The position numbers and the translations under genes were made by a program. DNA of 64,000 nt from Sthenelais limicola. Lineage: Eukaryota; Annelida; Polychaeta; Phyllodocida; Sigalionidae. Positions 1-11,311 of this stretch are shown here, in pieces (position 1 is the stretch's first letter; each line of letters starts with the position of its first letter). The notes below the pieces were generated by a model. It did no database searches. It was not told the DNA's origin and saw nothing but the letters and a program-made list of their open reading frames with translations. The stretch lies in assembly GCA_942159475.1 (NCBI GenBank), contig OW804096.1, positions 131,740,941 to 131,804,940 on the forward strand, read 5' to 3'.

Positions 1-1527
1 GAAGAATATCTGCTTTATTTACCAATGTGGCTGACCATAAATATGACTAACTTATAGGAGTACTAGTAGGGCACTTCTTTGTTTTTCATTAGAATTCCTT
101 TTACTTTCTTCATTATTCTGGGAGACCTTATTTGAATTGCATTAAGATACATAAACTATTGCACGTATAGATAAGCTGACGTCGGGGTTTTACCGTGACG
201 TCCTCGTATCGGTGTGATGCCTATGAATACGCATATCATCTCATTTGAATAATGTATTCACTACAATAAGTGAAAGCAGCCATATCGGCATTTCGCATAA
301 TAATGTAAAGACTAGAAATGGAAATTACTTCCATTCCGTGTCATATGTATGTAACCATAAAACTGCTGTGGCTTATTGTGACAAATGAAACACTTTCACC
401 GTCCTGTGGGAACATGTATATATATATATATATATGTTGGGGGAAGCCATTGGTGGCCAATGTCAGAATCTATATCGGTGCTAACATTTGTGCGACCCAA
501 CAGCTGACATCTCACCATAGCATGAACATTCTATCAGCTAGCACCTGGCGTCATTGGCTCCAGTCCTCGTGTCTAAAGATAGTGATTTCTAGAAATCAAT
601 GACCACCTACTGTATAAGTGGGAAGTGCCCATCTGATTAGCTTAATATGTGAGATTTCTCCGGGTCAAATTACTCACAGCAGCATCCTTGATCTTCCAGT
701 CGATTTAATCTGACGAATTAACTTGAGCCCAAGACACAATTAACTGACATAGATGTCCATGAAAAGGAAGAAAAATCCAACTGTACTAAACAGTCTTTTG
801 CCGAAAATCATACTTCAAAGGTAATCTCTGGGTTTCACCATACCCACCTGTATTAATTGTCGGAAGAATATTGAAGTTGTATACAACCCACTCGCTAAGC
901 TGGATAATATCAGAATTGTACTATTGGTTTAGCGCACTAGGTTAACGTATCAACAGATACATCGGTCATTCAGGGGCAGAGCAATGAGACGAACATACCC
1001 TAGTGGAGTTTACAAATACATCAAAATTGATATATTCGAATACATTTAGACTAGCATGACTCAGATTTCGTACGACTTGATGATCGTTGCCAGTATTTTA
1101 AACAAATTTCAGAAGACAAACTGCATCAAATCACGTTACGGCCAAGATTATTTGAGATATCGAGTTACCATTAGACGTGCCTGTCAAAGTCCTATTTGTC
1201 AGAGTGGATTTTCTCTTGAAGTATTTTTTCGAACGCCACGATCATGAATTTATCCTTTGCACGAACCGTCACCATCAATTATCTGTAATCAGTGATGCTT
1301 TCAATGAGCAGTACGACGAGGAAATACAGAGGTTCCAACGATAATATCGAAAGCTGTAGAAGCGATTTCTCGGATAGTAGAAAATGTATTTCCCCCTCTT
1401 TATCCTCAAATCGGTCCTTGGGTAGAAAGGGAAACATAAACACTCGAAAACTATCAGGCGGATTTTCTATTCGAAGAATATGTAAAAGGGTATTGATAAC
1501 CAGATCAATGAAGACAACACTCTAAAA
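1..1527. other. AT-rich non-coding DNA
   Basis: No convincing exon, RNA gene or repeat family was found here. The only clear structure is a short (TA)n run at about 417-434. Reading frames of up to 94 codons exist but have no splice context and no protein-like character. Probably intergenic or intronic. Confidence 0.6.
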
Positions 1528-1679
1528 ACTGTGGTAGGGCAACGTCTTCAGTTGATACAGAAAATTAGACACTAACGTCTTCCTATCGTATCAACAGAGG
1601 ACGCAATAACGTCCTCATAAGACGTTAGACGCATTTTGAGACGTTCTGCACATAAATCTAAGCTGCAGAATTATTTGGA

Positions 1680-1740
1680 GATGCTAAACATCACACCAGT
1701 AGATGCTAAACGTCACACCTGTAGATGCTAAACATCACAC
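1680..1740 (+). repeat. Three 22-bp tandem repeats, subterminal in the TIR element
   Basis: The unit GATGCTAAACRTCACAC plus a 5-bp spacer begins at 1680, 1702 and 1724, exactly 22 bp apart. The variable base R is A, G, A in order. Related copies occur near the opposite end of the same element, so they are probably recognition repeats of the element and not an independent satellite. Confidence 0.8.
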
Positions 1741-2940
1741 TTTTAGCCACTAAATATTTTCTCATCTGTCTAAACTAAACTTACCTTGTAAGAGTCCTTG
1801 TCCATTTTGAACCTACTAATGTCTATTTAGGGTTTGTGGGGTTTTCCATTTGCTCTAAAATGATGCCACACTGCCAATGCTATGGGTGAGCGAAATGCCA
1901 CAAGGCGTGACACTACTCACTCACTTGGGGTGTCACACACATGATGTCGCACATATGACACCTCACCCTTCCTTACATTCATGGTCATAGAACCCCCTAT
2001 ACTCTGAGCTATATAAAGTATATCCCACCATATTATTCTTATATCACTTTTCAACTTCTCTTCTCATTTAATTCCCCCATTTATGAGTCCAACCTGTTCT
2101 TCATCTGAAACAAATAACTATTTGAGTTATCATGTCCTTACCCTTATGTATGAATATGAATTGAATATAGACTATACACCAAGGATATTAGACATATGTC
2201 CTAAATTATGTTCATGCGCGATCACGCGCCATCCGTGATCACGCTTCTAATATTAGTGAGCGGTGAATATAAAGTAAATAGCTGCATTCGTATGAATCTG
2301 AGCTTCCTTTTGATAGTAAGCACTTTATATTTAAATTAATTGGGAGGATACTAATCCATTATTTAATTATATATGTGATTTGTTACAGGAAAATCAGTCA
2401 TAAGTCGCAAAATCTTTTTCAAAGGGATTTCTTCACAAGATCTCTTTATTGGAAAGTTCTGTTTTTTTGTTGGGTTAAGTACCTTTAGTCATGTGTTTTG
2501 AAGGCCATCCTATATAGTATATGCATATTAACTTATTTTATTGGTAATTGCATACCCACGCAGAAATATTTTATATAAATATTTTGAAACATATATTATA
2601 AAACATTAAATATAGAAATATACATGTAATATGTCATAAACAGCATAGAAAATGCATATAGAATCAAACAATGATTCCAACCACTTCTAATAGTGATAAT
2701 TAAAGAATGTCTCATCTAGATAGGCCTACAAGGAAAAAATGATTTAAACTAATGCTGCTCCTCAATATTAATCAAAATGTAAATTATCATGTTACTGCCG
2801 AAAATATGGAACAATTTGCCTGTATATAGATTAAATCAAAAGGTTTTTAAATCAAATCTAGGATTCTTAGTGTATATTGTCCACGATGTCCATGCCAATA
2901 TTGAATATGTTTCATAAATTGTACACCATTCATCAACTAG

Positions 2941-3014
2941 GTCTGTGGCGCAATTGGTAGAGCATTCACTTCAAATGTGAGAGGTTGGGAGTTCGAATCT
3001 GGGTTGTGGGAGAC
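2941..3014 (+). pseudogene. tRNA-derived sequence (tRNA pseudogene or SINE head)
   Basis: An A-box match (TGGCGCAATTGG) begins at 2946 and a B-box match (AGTTCGAATCT) at 2990, at the spacing of a tRNA gene. A run of six T follows at 3016. The anticodon arm is well formed: TTCAC (2965-2969) pairs with GTGAG (2977-2981), one T-G pair included, around a seven-base loop whose middle triplet is CAA (2972-2974), formally leucine. Against a functional tRNA: the T stem pairs only at its two loop-proximal positions, the acceptor stem does not pair over seven bases, and a genuine tRNA-Leu would carry a long variable arm, absent here. It sits inside the 1.7-kb TIR element, so it was probably captured or is the head of an old SINE. 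RNA polymerase III promoter activity is possible because both boxes are intact. Confidence 0.6.
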
Positions 3015-3068
3015 GTTTTTTCATGATGTTAAATGTAGTACATTCTTGGACGCTAAACGTCACACAGT

Positions 3069-3090
3069 AAACGTCACACATGTGACGTTT
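3069..3090. repeat. 22-bp palindrome with two ACGTCAC arms
   Basis: AAACGTCAC and GTGACGTTT flank a four-base ACAT centre. The arms match the subterminal repeat of the surrounding TIR element in head-to-head orientation. Each arm also contains a CREB/ATF half-site, which may be coincidental. Confidence 0.75.
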
Positions 3091-3214
3091 AGCGTTTTTG
3101 GAAGACGGTAAAAGACATAAGATGCTAAACGTCACACCAAAACAACGTATTTAAAGTGGGGACAAGAAAAACGTCTTGTTTTGTGTATCATATGAAGACG
3201 TTTGACTTTACAGT

Positions 3215-6200
3215 GAAGTATCAGGTGCAGAACATTGCTATTCAGTCTCTCTCTCCACTATCTAAAAGAAGTGAATATTGCAAATAACTGAAAATCATTT
3301 GTTATCACAGTATCATTGGTTTATACTTTTATCCTATGGCATATGACATTCAGACTCATTGTGATTAAAAGTCAGTTGTCTATGTTCAATAATGTTCGCT
3401 TGTCAAAGAACAATCTTAAATCGTTCTACTTGAGGTAGGAACTAATTATCTTACGATGTTCTTATCCTCATAGCTGCACATCTACTTGCAAGAAAGTTTT
3501 TCTACCTCTGTTAAAGTACATATTTCACCAGAGAGATGCTATAGAAGTCAACATTGTTCATGCTATCCACATATATACAATATGGCGGGCTGCTTTTTAG
3601 TATGTTGACGTAGTCCTGTGCAGTAATTCACAAGTTTATGCTATTCGAACTAAGAAAATACTAAGTTAGCAGTGCCATACATCATTCTGACTGCTCTTTC
3701 CTTGATGGGCATTTATCATATTCTTTCTAGAGGTGCTAATGTAATACTTTGTCCATGCACGTCCAACTTGTCCTGGATCGTTAGCTTTTGAATACTTCAT
3801 ATAAGGAATGGCTTTTTGTACAGCAACCAGGAACAGGAGGAGCGGAAGGATTTATCACGGCCCTCCAGTCACGACTAATACTAAATGGTTTGTTCTCCCT
3901 ACAGGTTGGTAAATTCAACTTGTACAACTGATGAGCAATTAAGCCTCTCCCAAGACGTTTTAGGATTGGTCGTTTGAATTGTTTTTCATTGCTTTGTGCC
4001 CTGGGGTCATCTAAATATTCCTTGCTGCAAGAGTAGACTGAGACGAGATAAGATAAGATGATTTCATTAATTCCAGTGTGGCGATATTTTATAAAGTAAT
4101 GAAGATGGTTTTCTTTCCTTATAAATTTCTAGAAGAATAAAAGCGGGAAAAATGCATCTCATACACCTTTCAAAAATACAATCGTACATGTAGACATATA
4201 TATTATAACTTCTTCACAGACATAAATTAAACAGTTTTATCTTGTAGAAAATATCTGGTATTTCTATACTTTGCCAATAGTGGACATACTGGAACATAAT
4301 AATTGATTCGGCATGCATGAAGCAGGCATGTGCACACCGCCAATTTCATATATTCCAAACATTTTAAGCTTGTAGAAATTGGGAAATATTCTTTGCCCTA
4401 ATGAAGCTACCAAACCACAGAATGACATCTTCTTCTACAAGTTTTGATTCAATCAAATACATAATTTGTTAGGTTTCAGACTAACAAGGATATTCGTATT
4501 TATAAATAGATGTGTGTGACCAACGTGCCCTTTGTGAGGTATAGTGTTACCTTCTTTGCCTGACCTGAAGCATTCATTAGAGTAGCGGTCGAAAATACAG
4601 CTGTCGGATATACTTCTGATTGCACCAGTAATTGGATGGATGTGCTGATCAGTAGCTTGAACTTAGTGACCCACAGGGTTACATCAAACGCGCTAGCACC
4701 GACAAAATATATCGTATTCATTAGCGTAACTAGTCCATGTTATTCTGCTAAAGCCTTTTGTCGTATAACTATTACCAGCTTTGGATTAACTTTTTACAAT
4801 ATGAATTTCAGTCTTTGAATAACGAGCTGTCTAGACAACTGCCACCTAGATAAGAATCCAGCTCATCCCATACAAGTCATCCATTATTAGAGATTGCCCC
4901 AATCCTTCCGTGGACCTCGTGTGGGACCTCATGCAATTTGCATGTCGTGTAACAGGCACTGGGCGAAAAGGTCATTTTCTATTCATATTAATCCTGATTA
5001 ACCAAGGCCTGATGACAGGATTGGTGCCCTAGGACGTAATTGCCACACGTCCGAACTAAATATCCTTGACCAGGAGAAAAGCAGTGTTTACTAGACTGGA
5101 CTGTCCCTACATTGATCCTGTTTGGGCGTGTCAAGTTCACCCCTGGTGCGTCAATGCCCTTGGTTAGATTAAGCTGTATCATCATTTTGTGATTGACGGC
5201 GGAAATATCGAATGTAAAACATATATATATCCTATGAGAATGACCATAGTCTGAATGAAAACGATGTCCTTGTGGTTTCGGACATAATATGACAGTATTT
5301 AATGGCAAAAATTCCACCATTTACATTACCATATTTTATTTCTTTATCTGGCTCTTTTCATGACTAGTATTAGTATTTGATTGACCGGCATCCACATTCC
5401 CTCCCAAGATATTTCGATATATAAGAAAGATTCATAGTAGGGAATAATATGATCTGACAAAAATAGTTTCTTAACTGGAGTATGTTGCTACCGATGAATT
5501 AGAATTCTGCTTATCATGATACACCTATATGCTCGCGTAAAACATGATTTCCCTTAGTCTAATCAAACTACCAAATAATCATTTATTCACCAAAATGATA
5601 TTCGTGTCATGCCTAAAAGATTTAAATTATATCTCATGGATAGCAAACATAAGGAAGTCCATATGTCTCAACGGTATACCGTCACTTCAGAGAGGACCCA
5701 CCCCAGTTACTTGCAACAGTATAGGCGCTCCCTAAAAAATAAATTCATTAATTTCAACTCACACACATTTATATATAGGCCAGCGCTAGGTGAGCGGGAC
5801 TCAACATGACTTGTATAATGTTCTAGCCGATAAGTCATGGCGACAGAAGAGGTTACCATATTGAAAATGATATTACTAAGAAGTTGTTATAATCCTAGGA
5901 GAAGAACCCACGGCCTGATTTGAGGAAAAACATATGGTAATGTCGAGTTTGATATATTTTGTTTTTGAGATTCAATCGACCTTTGGGTTGAATGTGTTAA
6001 ATAAAAGCTCTTTCTGGATATCCAGAAAGCGCGATATCAACACCTGTTGCTAAATGGTTACAACGAGGAACCACAAGTTTCATGGCAATGAATAAAAGTA
6101 TCCTTTAGATTTCGAATCGTGCATCGTTCCATTCTTGATACCTCCTAACTGAAAAAAAAAGAATGCAGGAAGGTCATATTCCATTTTTCATAACCTGTGG

Positions 6201-7484
6201 CACTGACCCTGAACAACACTCAATTTATCAATGTGGAAAGATTACCTACGAGGCAGTACCAACATTCGTTTAGAAATATTAGTATAGGCCTCATTCAATG
6301 AGGGCTTATTGGATTCGCTGGTATACAGAGTAAATTACGTACATGTATATGAGTTTACCAATAAAGATAGGCCTTCTTCGCTATCAGGAATTCTCAACCG
6401 TAAAATGGCTTACAGGCCAGTCAGTCAATACTGTTACTAAACTATTATAGGCAGAACTTACCTCCGATTCTTGCTATCACAAATGCCCATGATTCAAAAT
6501 GAAAAACACATGGTATACACAAAGAAAGGTCTCCACATTGTTCCATATATTAATATCTGTTATGTTAGGTGTTGGATGCGTGTAGATGTCGATGGCTATT
6601 AGTTTTGTTTTGACGTGATGCATAATAGAAAAGTGTATCAACAGACTGCTTCAGACTGTCTGTATGCTATCAAAACCATCGGTTAAAATTAATTATTGTC
6701 GCCGATTATATTAATATCGGTATATTAAATGGAAAATACCAGTGGCTAAGGTTCCTCGATCCTAACTGAATTTATGTTTAAGCGCCTATCATTCGTTTTT
6801 TTCCTTCCCTATATACCCTATATCTGCTATTAACAGGATTCATGTGTCTACTATTTCAATTTTCATGTTCGCTCCTTCGACCTTTATACCCAACATAGAC
6901 CATGCCCAGTTATCAATCACTATAAGGCCCACCTAACGAATGATAAATTTACAACTATTTAAGGGCAGGCAAAAACTTTAATTAGCCTGTATCCTTAAAG
7001 GATACCTTCCTAAGCTCTCGTAAACGTGATGTTCAGGATATATTGCTTAAGAAACAACCTTAATGCAATGCCATCTACTGTGAGAACATATTAACACGGC
7101 CGATATAGTTGATAATCTATAGATTAATTTTGTTTTAAAAACATGGAGTCTGTATGTATTTTGATTAATGACAATTGCTCACTCTCGTTCATCGACATTA
7201 TTATCCCATCAAATTTTATACTTTGAGTCGCTAGCTAGTTCCACCGTAATTTCCCTAATCCCTCATAATCATGTTTGTGTTTTCATGTAATTGAACATCT
7301 TGATCATTATCGCAGCCTTCCGTATTCGGGGTGGAAAATGACCATAAAATTGCAAGCCCCGTGCCATACTCTGCTTGGGCCTATCTGTTGTTTCAAATGG
7401 AGATACCTCGATGAATTACCTTAAAAAGCGCATGCATGTTGACATAAAATGTGTCGCTCTCTAGCGTCCCTGGTATAAGGCCAG
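3215..7484. other. Non-coding DNA, no gene recognised
   Basis: No supported gene. Short frames between 4.5 and 5.8 kb overlap on both strands and look like chance. A strong minus-strand splice acceptor (tract of T ending in CAG, exon edge at 6148) is followed by only 22 open codons and no donor. A plus-strand acceptor-like CCCTACAG at 3904 leads into a weak donor. Confidence 0.5.
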
Positions 7485-7580
7485 TTAATGGAGCCCCAAT
7501 TCGGTTGGAGAATGGAAAGCGAGGTATTATTTTTCGGTAGATGCGCCAACCCATATGATTTATGTCCTGCACTGGTAACA
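7485..7580 (+). CDS. Candidate internal exon, unknown protein
   Basis: A 96-nt stretch lies between an AG acceptor with a moderate pyrimidine tract (GTCCCTGGTATAAGGCCAG) and a good donor, ACA/GTAAGT. It is 32 codons long, phase 0 at both ends, and open: the peptide starts LMEPQFGWRMESEV and ends GRCANPYDLCPALVT, with two cysteines. The frame stays open beyond the donor for about 110 more codons, so the splice donor is the only reason to end it here. No family recognised. A chance open frame is a serious alternative. Confidence 0.2.
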
Positions 7581-9296
7581 GTAAGTTGCCAAAATAACCA
7601 AAAAGCCTCAGAAGCTAGCCCTTTGCCAAACCCAATACCGTCAGGTCAGATGATACCGGAAATCCATTCTGGCTCCCCTTCAAATTTCCCCTTTCATCGC
7701 GAAAATCATTGCATCGGACGACTATCAGCATCAGTGTGCATTGCCGTACATGCTAATGAGACTGGAATGCAATGCTTTGTTGGAATATTAAGTTGTATGA
7801 CGAACGTTTGTGTATTCAAACAGCATTTACTTTATTTTATTTGGAATCGATATCCTCATATGCATTATAATCCTTCATTGAATGTCAACCTTCATTTTAA
7901 GCACGACCTATAACACTGAGAGTGGAAATTTGTTGAATCATTCTTATGCTGTTCCATTATTGCAAAATAAATAACTCCCCATTTTTATAGGGTGTTGGTT
8001 GACAGTACAGACAAAATTGGCTACTATCTGTTTCCGTTGGAGTTATTGCTCCGTTGGAGTTATCGCCCCAAACAGAGCAGAGTGTTATACAATTCAGCCT
8101 CATGAAATAGAACAGTACTATGAGTATAAATCATCCAAAATTTGATGATTTAAGTTGCCACTAGTGGACGGAGAGTGCCCAGTGCGTGTTTTAAAGAAAA
8201 TTATTTATGAATCGGGAAAGAGTGAATATCTTACTGGCCTTAGACATCAAGATAACATCAACTTTTAGCGAGAATCTAATCGGTAAAAAAGACACTACGA
8301 ACCCTCCATATCATGACTCCCTTGAGACCAGCCAGATATCGGCATGGGAAAGCAAGGGGATATAAAATTCCAAGAAGCAGATCTCCGGGACGTTTGTAGT
8401 TTCCGGTTGGATGGCCTATAATTTCCTGTTCCCTCCCGAAACTGCGGCTGAGCGTACAAATTTAACTAGATGGTTTTTGATAGTTCAACCACCGCTCTAC
8501 AGTCTAAACTTAGCCGTCTGGTCGCTGGAATACCAATTATGCTGCGTTATTAAATCATTTAGGTATCCGGCCTCATATTCTTAGCACATAGTTGAAAAAT
8601 GTTCCTAGTATGCTTTATCACTGTGAACGTTGTTTTGGTCACAATCTCTTTCATTGTCGGGGGGATTATCGTGCAGTGATACCAGTTTAGCGGCGGTAAT
8701 GCCATGTCTGTTCATATATCTGCGAATATGTCATATACTTATGTCATATAGACAAGATTTTTTCCTGAGTAGTGCTTGATAATTGTATTATATGATCGCC
8801 GCCATGCATGGCTTATCAAATAAACGAGTGAGTCCGCCAGTATTGAAAGCTTATGTAGAAGAACGTGCCCATATATAATTCTAGCGTTGCACATAGATCT
8901 CACCCTGTCTCGTAACATGGGTAGTCATACCCAGTGTTATCATTTACCGAGACCAACATTAATGTAGATAATTATACAAGGCTGCCTTCCATGCACATTG
9001 ATAATAAAAAATGAAAGGCTGGTCCGACTATCAGTCTCGTAATCAACATGGCATTCGGGCGAACTGATAGTTTTGCATGAAATCGACACTGCGTGGTTTT
9101 GTCAGCACCAGCGACCTTGGAACGAGTGGGACTGGGAGGATGAGGAGGGAAAGTGAGAGAGGACAGATGGGGAGGACGGAGACCGACTAAAGCTGGGTTT
9201 CCTGCGCTCTCCAACCAGCAGGCTTCAGCAACCAGGCTTCAGTTGAGACCTGACGGTGACAGCACCTACTCCCGCCGCCACTCCTTCTATTTACAG
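7581..9296. other. Non-coding DNA with a small tandem duplication
   Basis: Nothing gene-like was found apart from rising G+C after about 9.1 kb, next to the candidate exons. A 17-bp unit, CCGTTGGAGTTATYGCY, is repeated twice in tandem near 8034-8067. Confidence 0.5.
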
Positions 9297-9394
9297 TCCA
9301 TGATGGTCGAGGGTGGCCCGACAAGAGCCAATATAGCTGCCAGGAACACGCCCAGGACCCCTTGGCAGATGATCATCAACTGACCAACAAACAG
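9297..9394 (+). CDS. Candidate internal exon 1 of a plus-strand cluster
   Basis: A strong acceptor (pyrimidines then TTTACAG ending at 9296) precedes 98 nt open in one frame (two leading bases, then 32 codons). The peptide runs from HDGRGWPDKSQYSCQEHAQD to DDHQLTNKQ and is hydrophilic. The donor CAG/GTCGTG is weak. Local G+C is clearly higher than in the surroundings. The complementary strand is also open here and would read as a hydrophobic segment (ICQGVLGVFLAAILALVG). Antisense reading of Asp/Glu/Gln codons commonly gives such hydrophobic text, so I favour the plus strand because the next two exons agree in phase. No family recognised. Confidence 0.35.
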
Positions 9395-9567
9395 GTCGTG
9401 GATGTGGATCCCGTTATCAGGATCGGGCCCTGAACTACGGTGTCAAACAGTCCATCTTTCATTTAGTATATTGATAACAACTGTGCCTTGTAACAGCCGG
9501 AAGGATAACAGCAACAAGAGTACCGGATTGCTTTTTTCTGGTAGGTGTCTTTTCCAAGGGGTCGCAG

Positions 9568-9651
9568 ATCATCAGGGAATTGTCATATAACACCAAAAAG
9601 GGCCAACTGGAACTTGAGTTTGAAGATGAAGAAGGGCCGGAAAGAATGGCT
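9568..9651 (+). CDS. Candidate internal exon 2 of a plus-strand cluster (acidic)
   Basis: The acceptor is TCGCAG at 9562-9567. The 84-nt exon is 28 codons, phase 0 at both ends, continuing from the phase-0 end of the 9297 exon across a 173-nt intron. The peptide is lysine- and glutamate-rich: IIRELSYNTKKGQLELEF then EDEEGPERMA. The donor GCT/GTTAGT is non-ideal. The run of GAA/GAG/GAT codons is the best coding signature in this cluster. The minus strand has its own acceptor-like AACAG and open frames here, so orientation is not settled. No domain identified. Confidence 0.38.
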
Positions 9652-9808
9652 GTTAGTTGAAAGTCAGTGATGATTCCACGGCTAATGACATCTTACAAAT
9701 AGAAGAAATTGCCTGTACCCGATGCTGGTATTGATTCGGAAATATCAACACGTGGGTGTGAAACCAACTACCAACTACCAACTACTTCGGTTGCCTATCA
9801 CATGTAAG

Positions 9809-9948
9809 AAAGATCACCGCATCTGTGTATCGGTACACGACTGGTTTGGATTCATGCCAAAAGTGTATTTCCCTGGCCTTAGTGACAACCTGGACATCTG
9901 TAACTTGAAGTGTGATCGTCGCGGAAGTATAGATTGCTGGAAAAAGTG
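9809..9948 (+). CDS. Candidate internal exon 3 of a plus-strand cluster (Cys-rich)
   Basis: It lies 157 nt after the previous candidate exon. The acceptor is CATGTAAG, with a short pyrimidine stretch. The 140-nt exon begins in phase 0, matching the preceding exon, and ends with two spare bases at a good donor, AAGTG/GTATGT. The peptide includes KDHRICVSVHDWFGFMPK and ends DICNLKCDRRGSIDCWKKW, so it has four cysteines in 46 residues and looks extracellular. A three-fold CCAACTA repeat sits just upstream in the intron. On the minus strand the same bases have a strong acceptor (CCACTTTTTCCAG at about 9940-9952) and an open frame of about 49 codons, so an antisense gene is the alternative. Confidence 0.35.
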
Positions 9949-10829
9949 GTATGTATTTAATAAATATGTTGATGTTGGGAAAAGAAGCTAACTTAAAAAT
10001 ATATATAATATGCTAGAATCATGTATCGTTTTTTGCTAACTGATCACAGTATATATATATATTAAATAGCATGCTCATTACAATACAGTTAACATTGCAT
10101 TTACTTAGATAAATGTATAATACTTTGGGGACAGGAGATCTAATTTCTAGTTCTTCATTAAATTAACTTTTGATGCTCAACGAAGAATCGGGGCAGATTT
10201 ACGCCTGTCAGTGAAGGCCGTGTCCTTGAACTTCTTTGGAGAAATCTCCAAGATTATCAAGTGATTTAAAAAGACAACATCTTTCTAAGCAAGTACATGG
10301 ATTTAAAGAGCTGGCCCCACATTTTAATAAGTTGGACCTTCTTTAGTGTCTGGTCCCTAACGATAAGAGAAAGGAGGTGCTCCCTCGTGCTGCTAGCCCT
10401 ACCTTTGGCAATGGGTTCTTTGAGTCCACAGTTTCAGATTCCCTTTAGTCTACACTAAGCTGATTTAGAACAAAAATAAAAGAAGAGATTTATTGATATA
10501 TTGGCAATATATATTATATATATAAATTAGTATACGGTCACACACAGTATTTAACGGCCATGGCAGTAAATTCGATAAATATATTGTTTATGTCTTAATG
10601 GATACCGTGACCTCTATATAGGGAAAACACAATAAAGCAATTGATCAATATGTCTGATAGGTCTTTACACTGCATCATTGGCGCCTTGAAGGGCCTATTC
10701 CGAAATGTTGCCTCTTTTCTATGTTTCTCTTCATTGCTGTGCAGGAACCCCGTGGGAAAATTCAACTAGCCTAACAGGACGGATCTTCCTGTTTGATGTC
10801 CACTTCTAAAGGACCTCAGGATCCAACAA
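9949..10829. other. AT-rich non-coding DNA between opposed candidate exons
   Basis: It contains (TA)n-like runs near 10050 and 10508. No exon or repeat family was seen. If both neighbouring gene models hold, this interval would hold the plus-strand intron start and the 3' side of the minus-strand model. No clear AATAAA was found on the minus strand in the first few hundred bases after the minus stop codon. Confidence 0.4.
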
Positions 10830-11047
10830 TCATCCCAAGATCACAATCCACCCAAGCTTCGGCCAACTCATGCAGAGAAAGAAAATGATAGAGAAAATAG
10901 CATGGACTGACCAAAAAGGATTACCCCATCGTGCCACCTCCAAAATGGCAAACGTATTGTAAAGAAAGAGTTGCCATTTGGAATAACCAATCCAATAATT
11001 GACCGTATCGATGGGAATCAATGAGATTAGTGTTATAAGGAAGGTCG
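10830..11047 (-). CDS. Candidate exon (possibly last) of a multi-pass membrane protein
   Basis: Read on the minus strand, an acceptor AAAG/CG at 11048 opens into 72 codons ending at a TGA (10830-10832). Two leading bases complete the codon left by the upstream exon, giving GKPTFLITLISLIPIDTVNY at the junction. The peptide is strongly hydrophobic, with about three potential membrane helices (LITLISLIPI; LFLYNTFAIL; HAIFSIIFFLCM), and is tryptophan-rich. The intron to the upstream exon is only 60 nt, short but possible. No family recognised. A donor just before the stop (GGATT/GTGATC) would make it internal instead. Confidence 0.4.
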
Positions 11048-11107
11048 CTTTATGTTTACTAAGTAAGCAGTGAAGAAGCAGATATTCATGTCATTCTTTC
11101 TACTCAC

Positions 11108-11311
11108 GTTTTCCCACCTGTATGAGGAGGCCGTCACCATTAATCAAGACGTACCACATCAGCACAAGAAGGACCCGTGCTATCTGTTTCTCTGTGGCTA
11201 ACCCGAGCACATGATACAGAGTATAGACGACATTTTCCTTCACTAGATACATAAAGGAAGAAAGGAAGGCAGGAAGAGGATAACAGACAAGTTTCAGCCA
11301 TCCCCCAGTGT
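11108..11311 (-). CDS. Candidate internal exon of a multi-pass membrane protein
   Basis: On the minus strand a good acceptor (CTGTGTCTTGGTTGTAG) leads into 204 nt that are open in one frame and end at a strong donor, AAAAC/GTGAGT (plus ACTCAC at 11102-11107). It carries two leading bases, 67 codons and one trailing base, in phase with the 10830 exon. The peptide begins TGGWLKLVCYPLPAFLSSFM and ends RVLLVLMWYVLINGDGLLIQ then VGK, with two likely membrane helices. The plus strand is closed by stops in all frames over this length. Together the two exons give about 140 residues with four to five hydrophobic segments, suggesting a transporter, channel or membrane-enzyme fragment. I cannot name the family. 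Confidence 0.45.

Larger units (their letters stand above)
1528..3214. mobile_element. Non-autonomous TIR DNA transposon-like element, about 1.7 kb
   Basis: The two ends are inverted copies. The left end reads ACTGTGGTAGGG, then CAACGTCTTCAGTTGATACA. The reverse complement of the right end reads ACTGTAAAGTC, then AAACGTCTTCATATGATACA. About 24 of some 33 aligned bases agree, with the block CAACGTCTTC..TGATACA best kept. Inside each end lie several ACGTC-containing boxes and repeats of the form GATGCTAAACRTCACAC (three in tandem at 1680-1740; related copies at 3049, 3067, 3081 in reverse, and 3121). These look like subterminal binding sites for a transposase. The interior is AT-rich, has no transposase frame, carries a TATA-like CTATATAAAG near 2010 and a tRNA-like sequence at 2941. 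I cannot define a target-site duplication, so the exact termini are uncertain by several bases. Superfamily unknown. Confidence 0.6.

Noticed and set aside
6080..6148. Minus-strand exon of 22 codons behind a strong acceptor (T tract then CAG)
   Set aside because: It ends in a stop with no donor and no neighbouring exon, so it could only be a very short terminal exon. The support is too thin to list.
7581..7913. Continuation of the open frame beyond the 7580 donor
   Set aside because: Residue composition becomes random-looking past the donor. Only the part before GTAAGT is kept, as a low-confidence exon.
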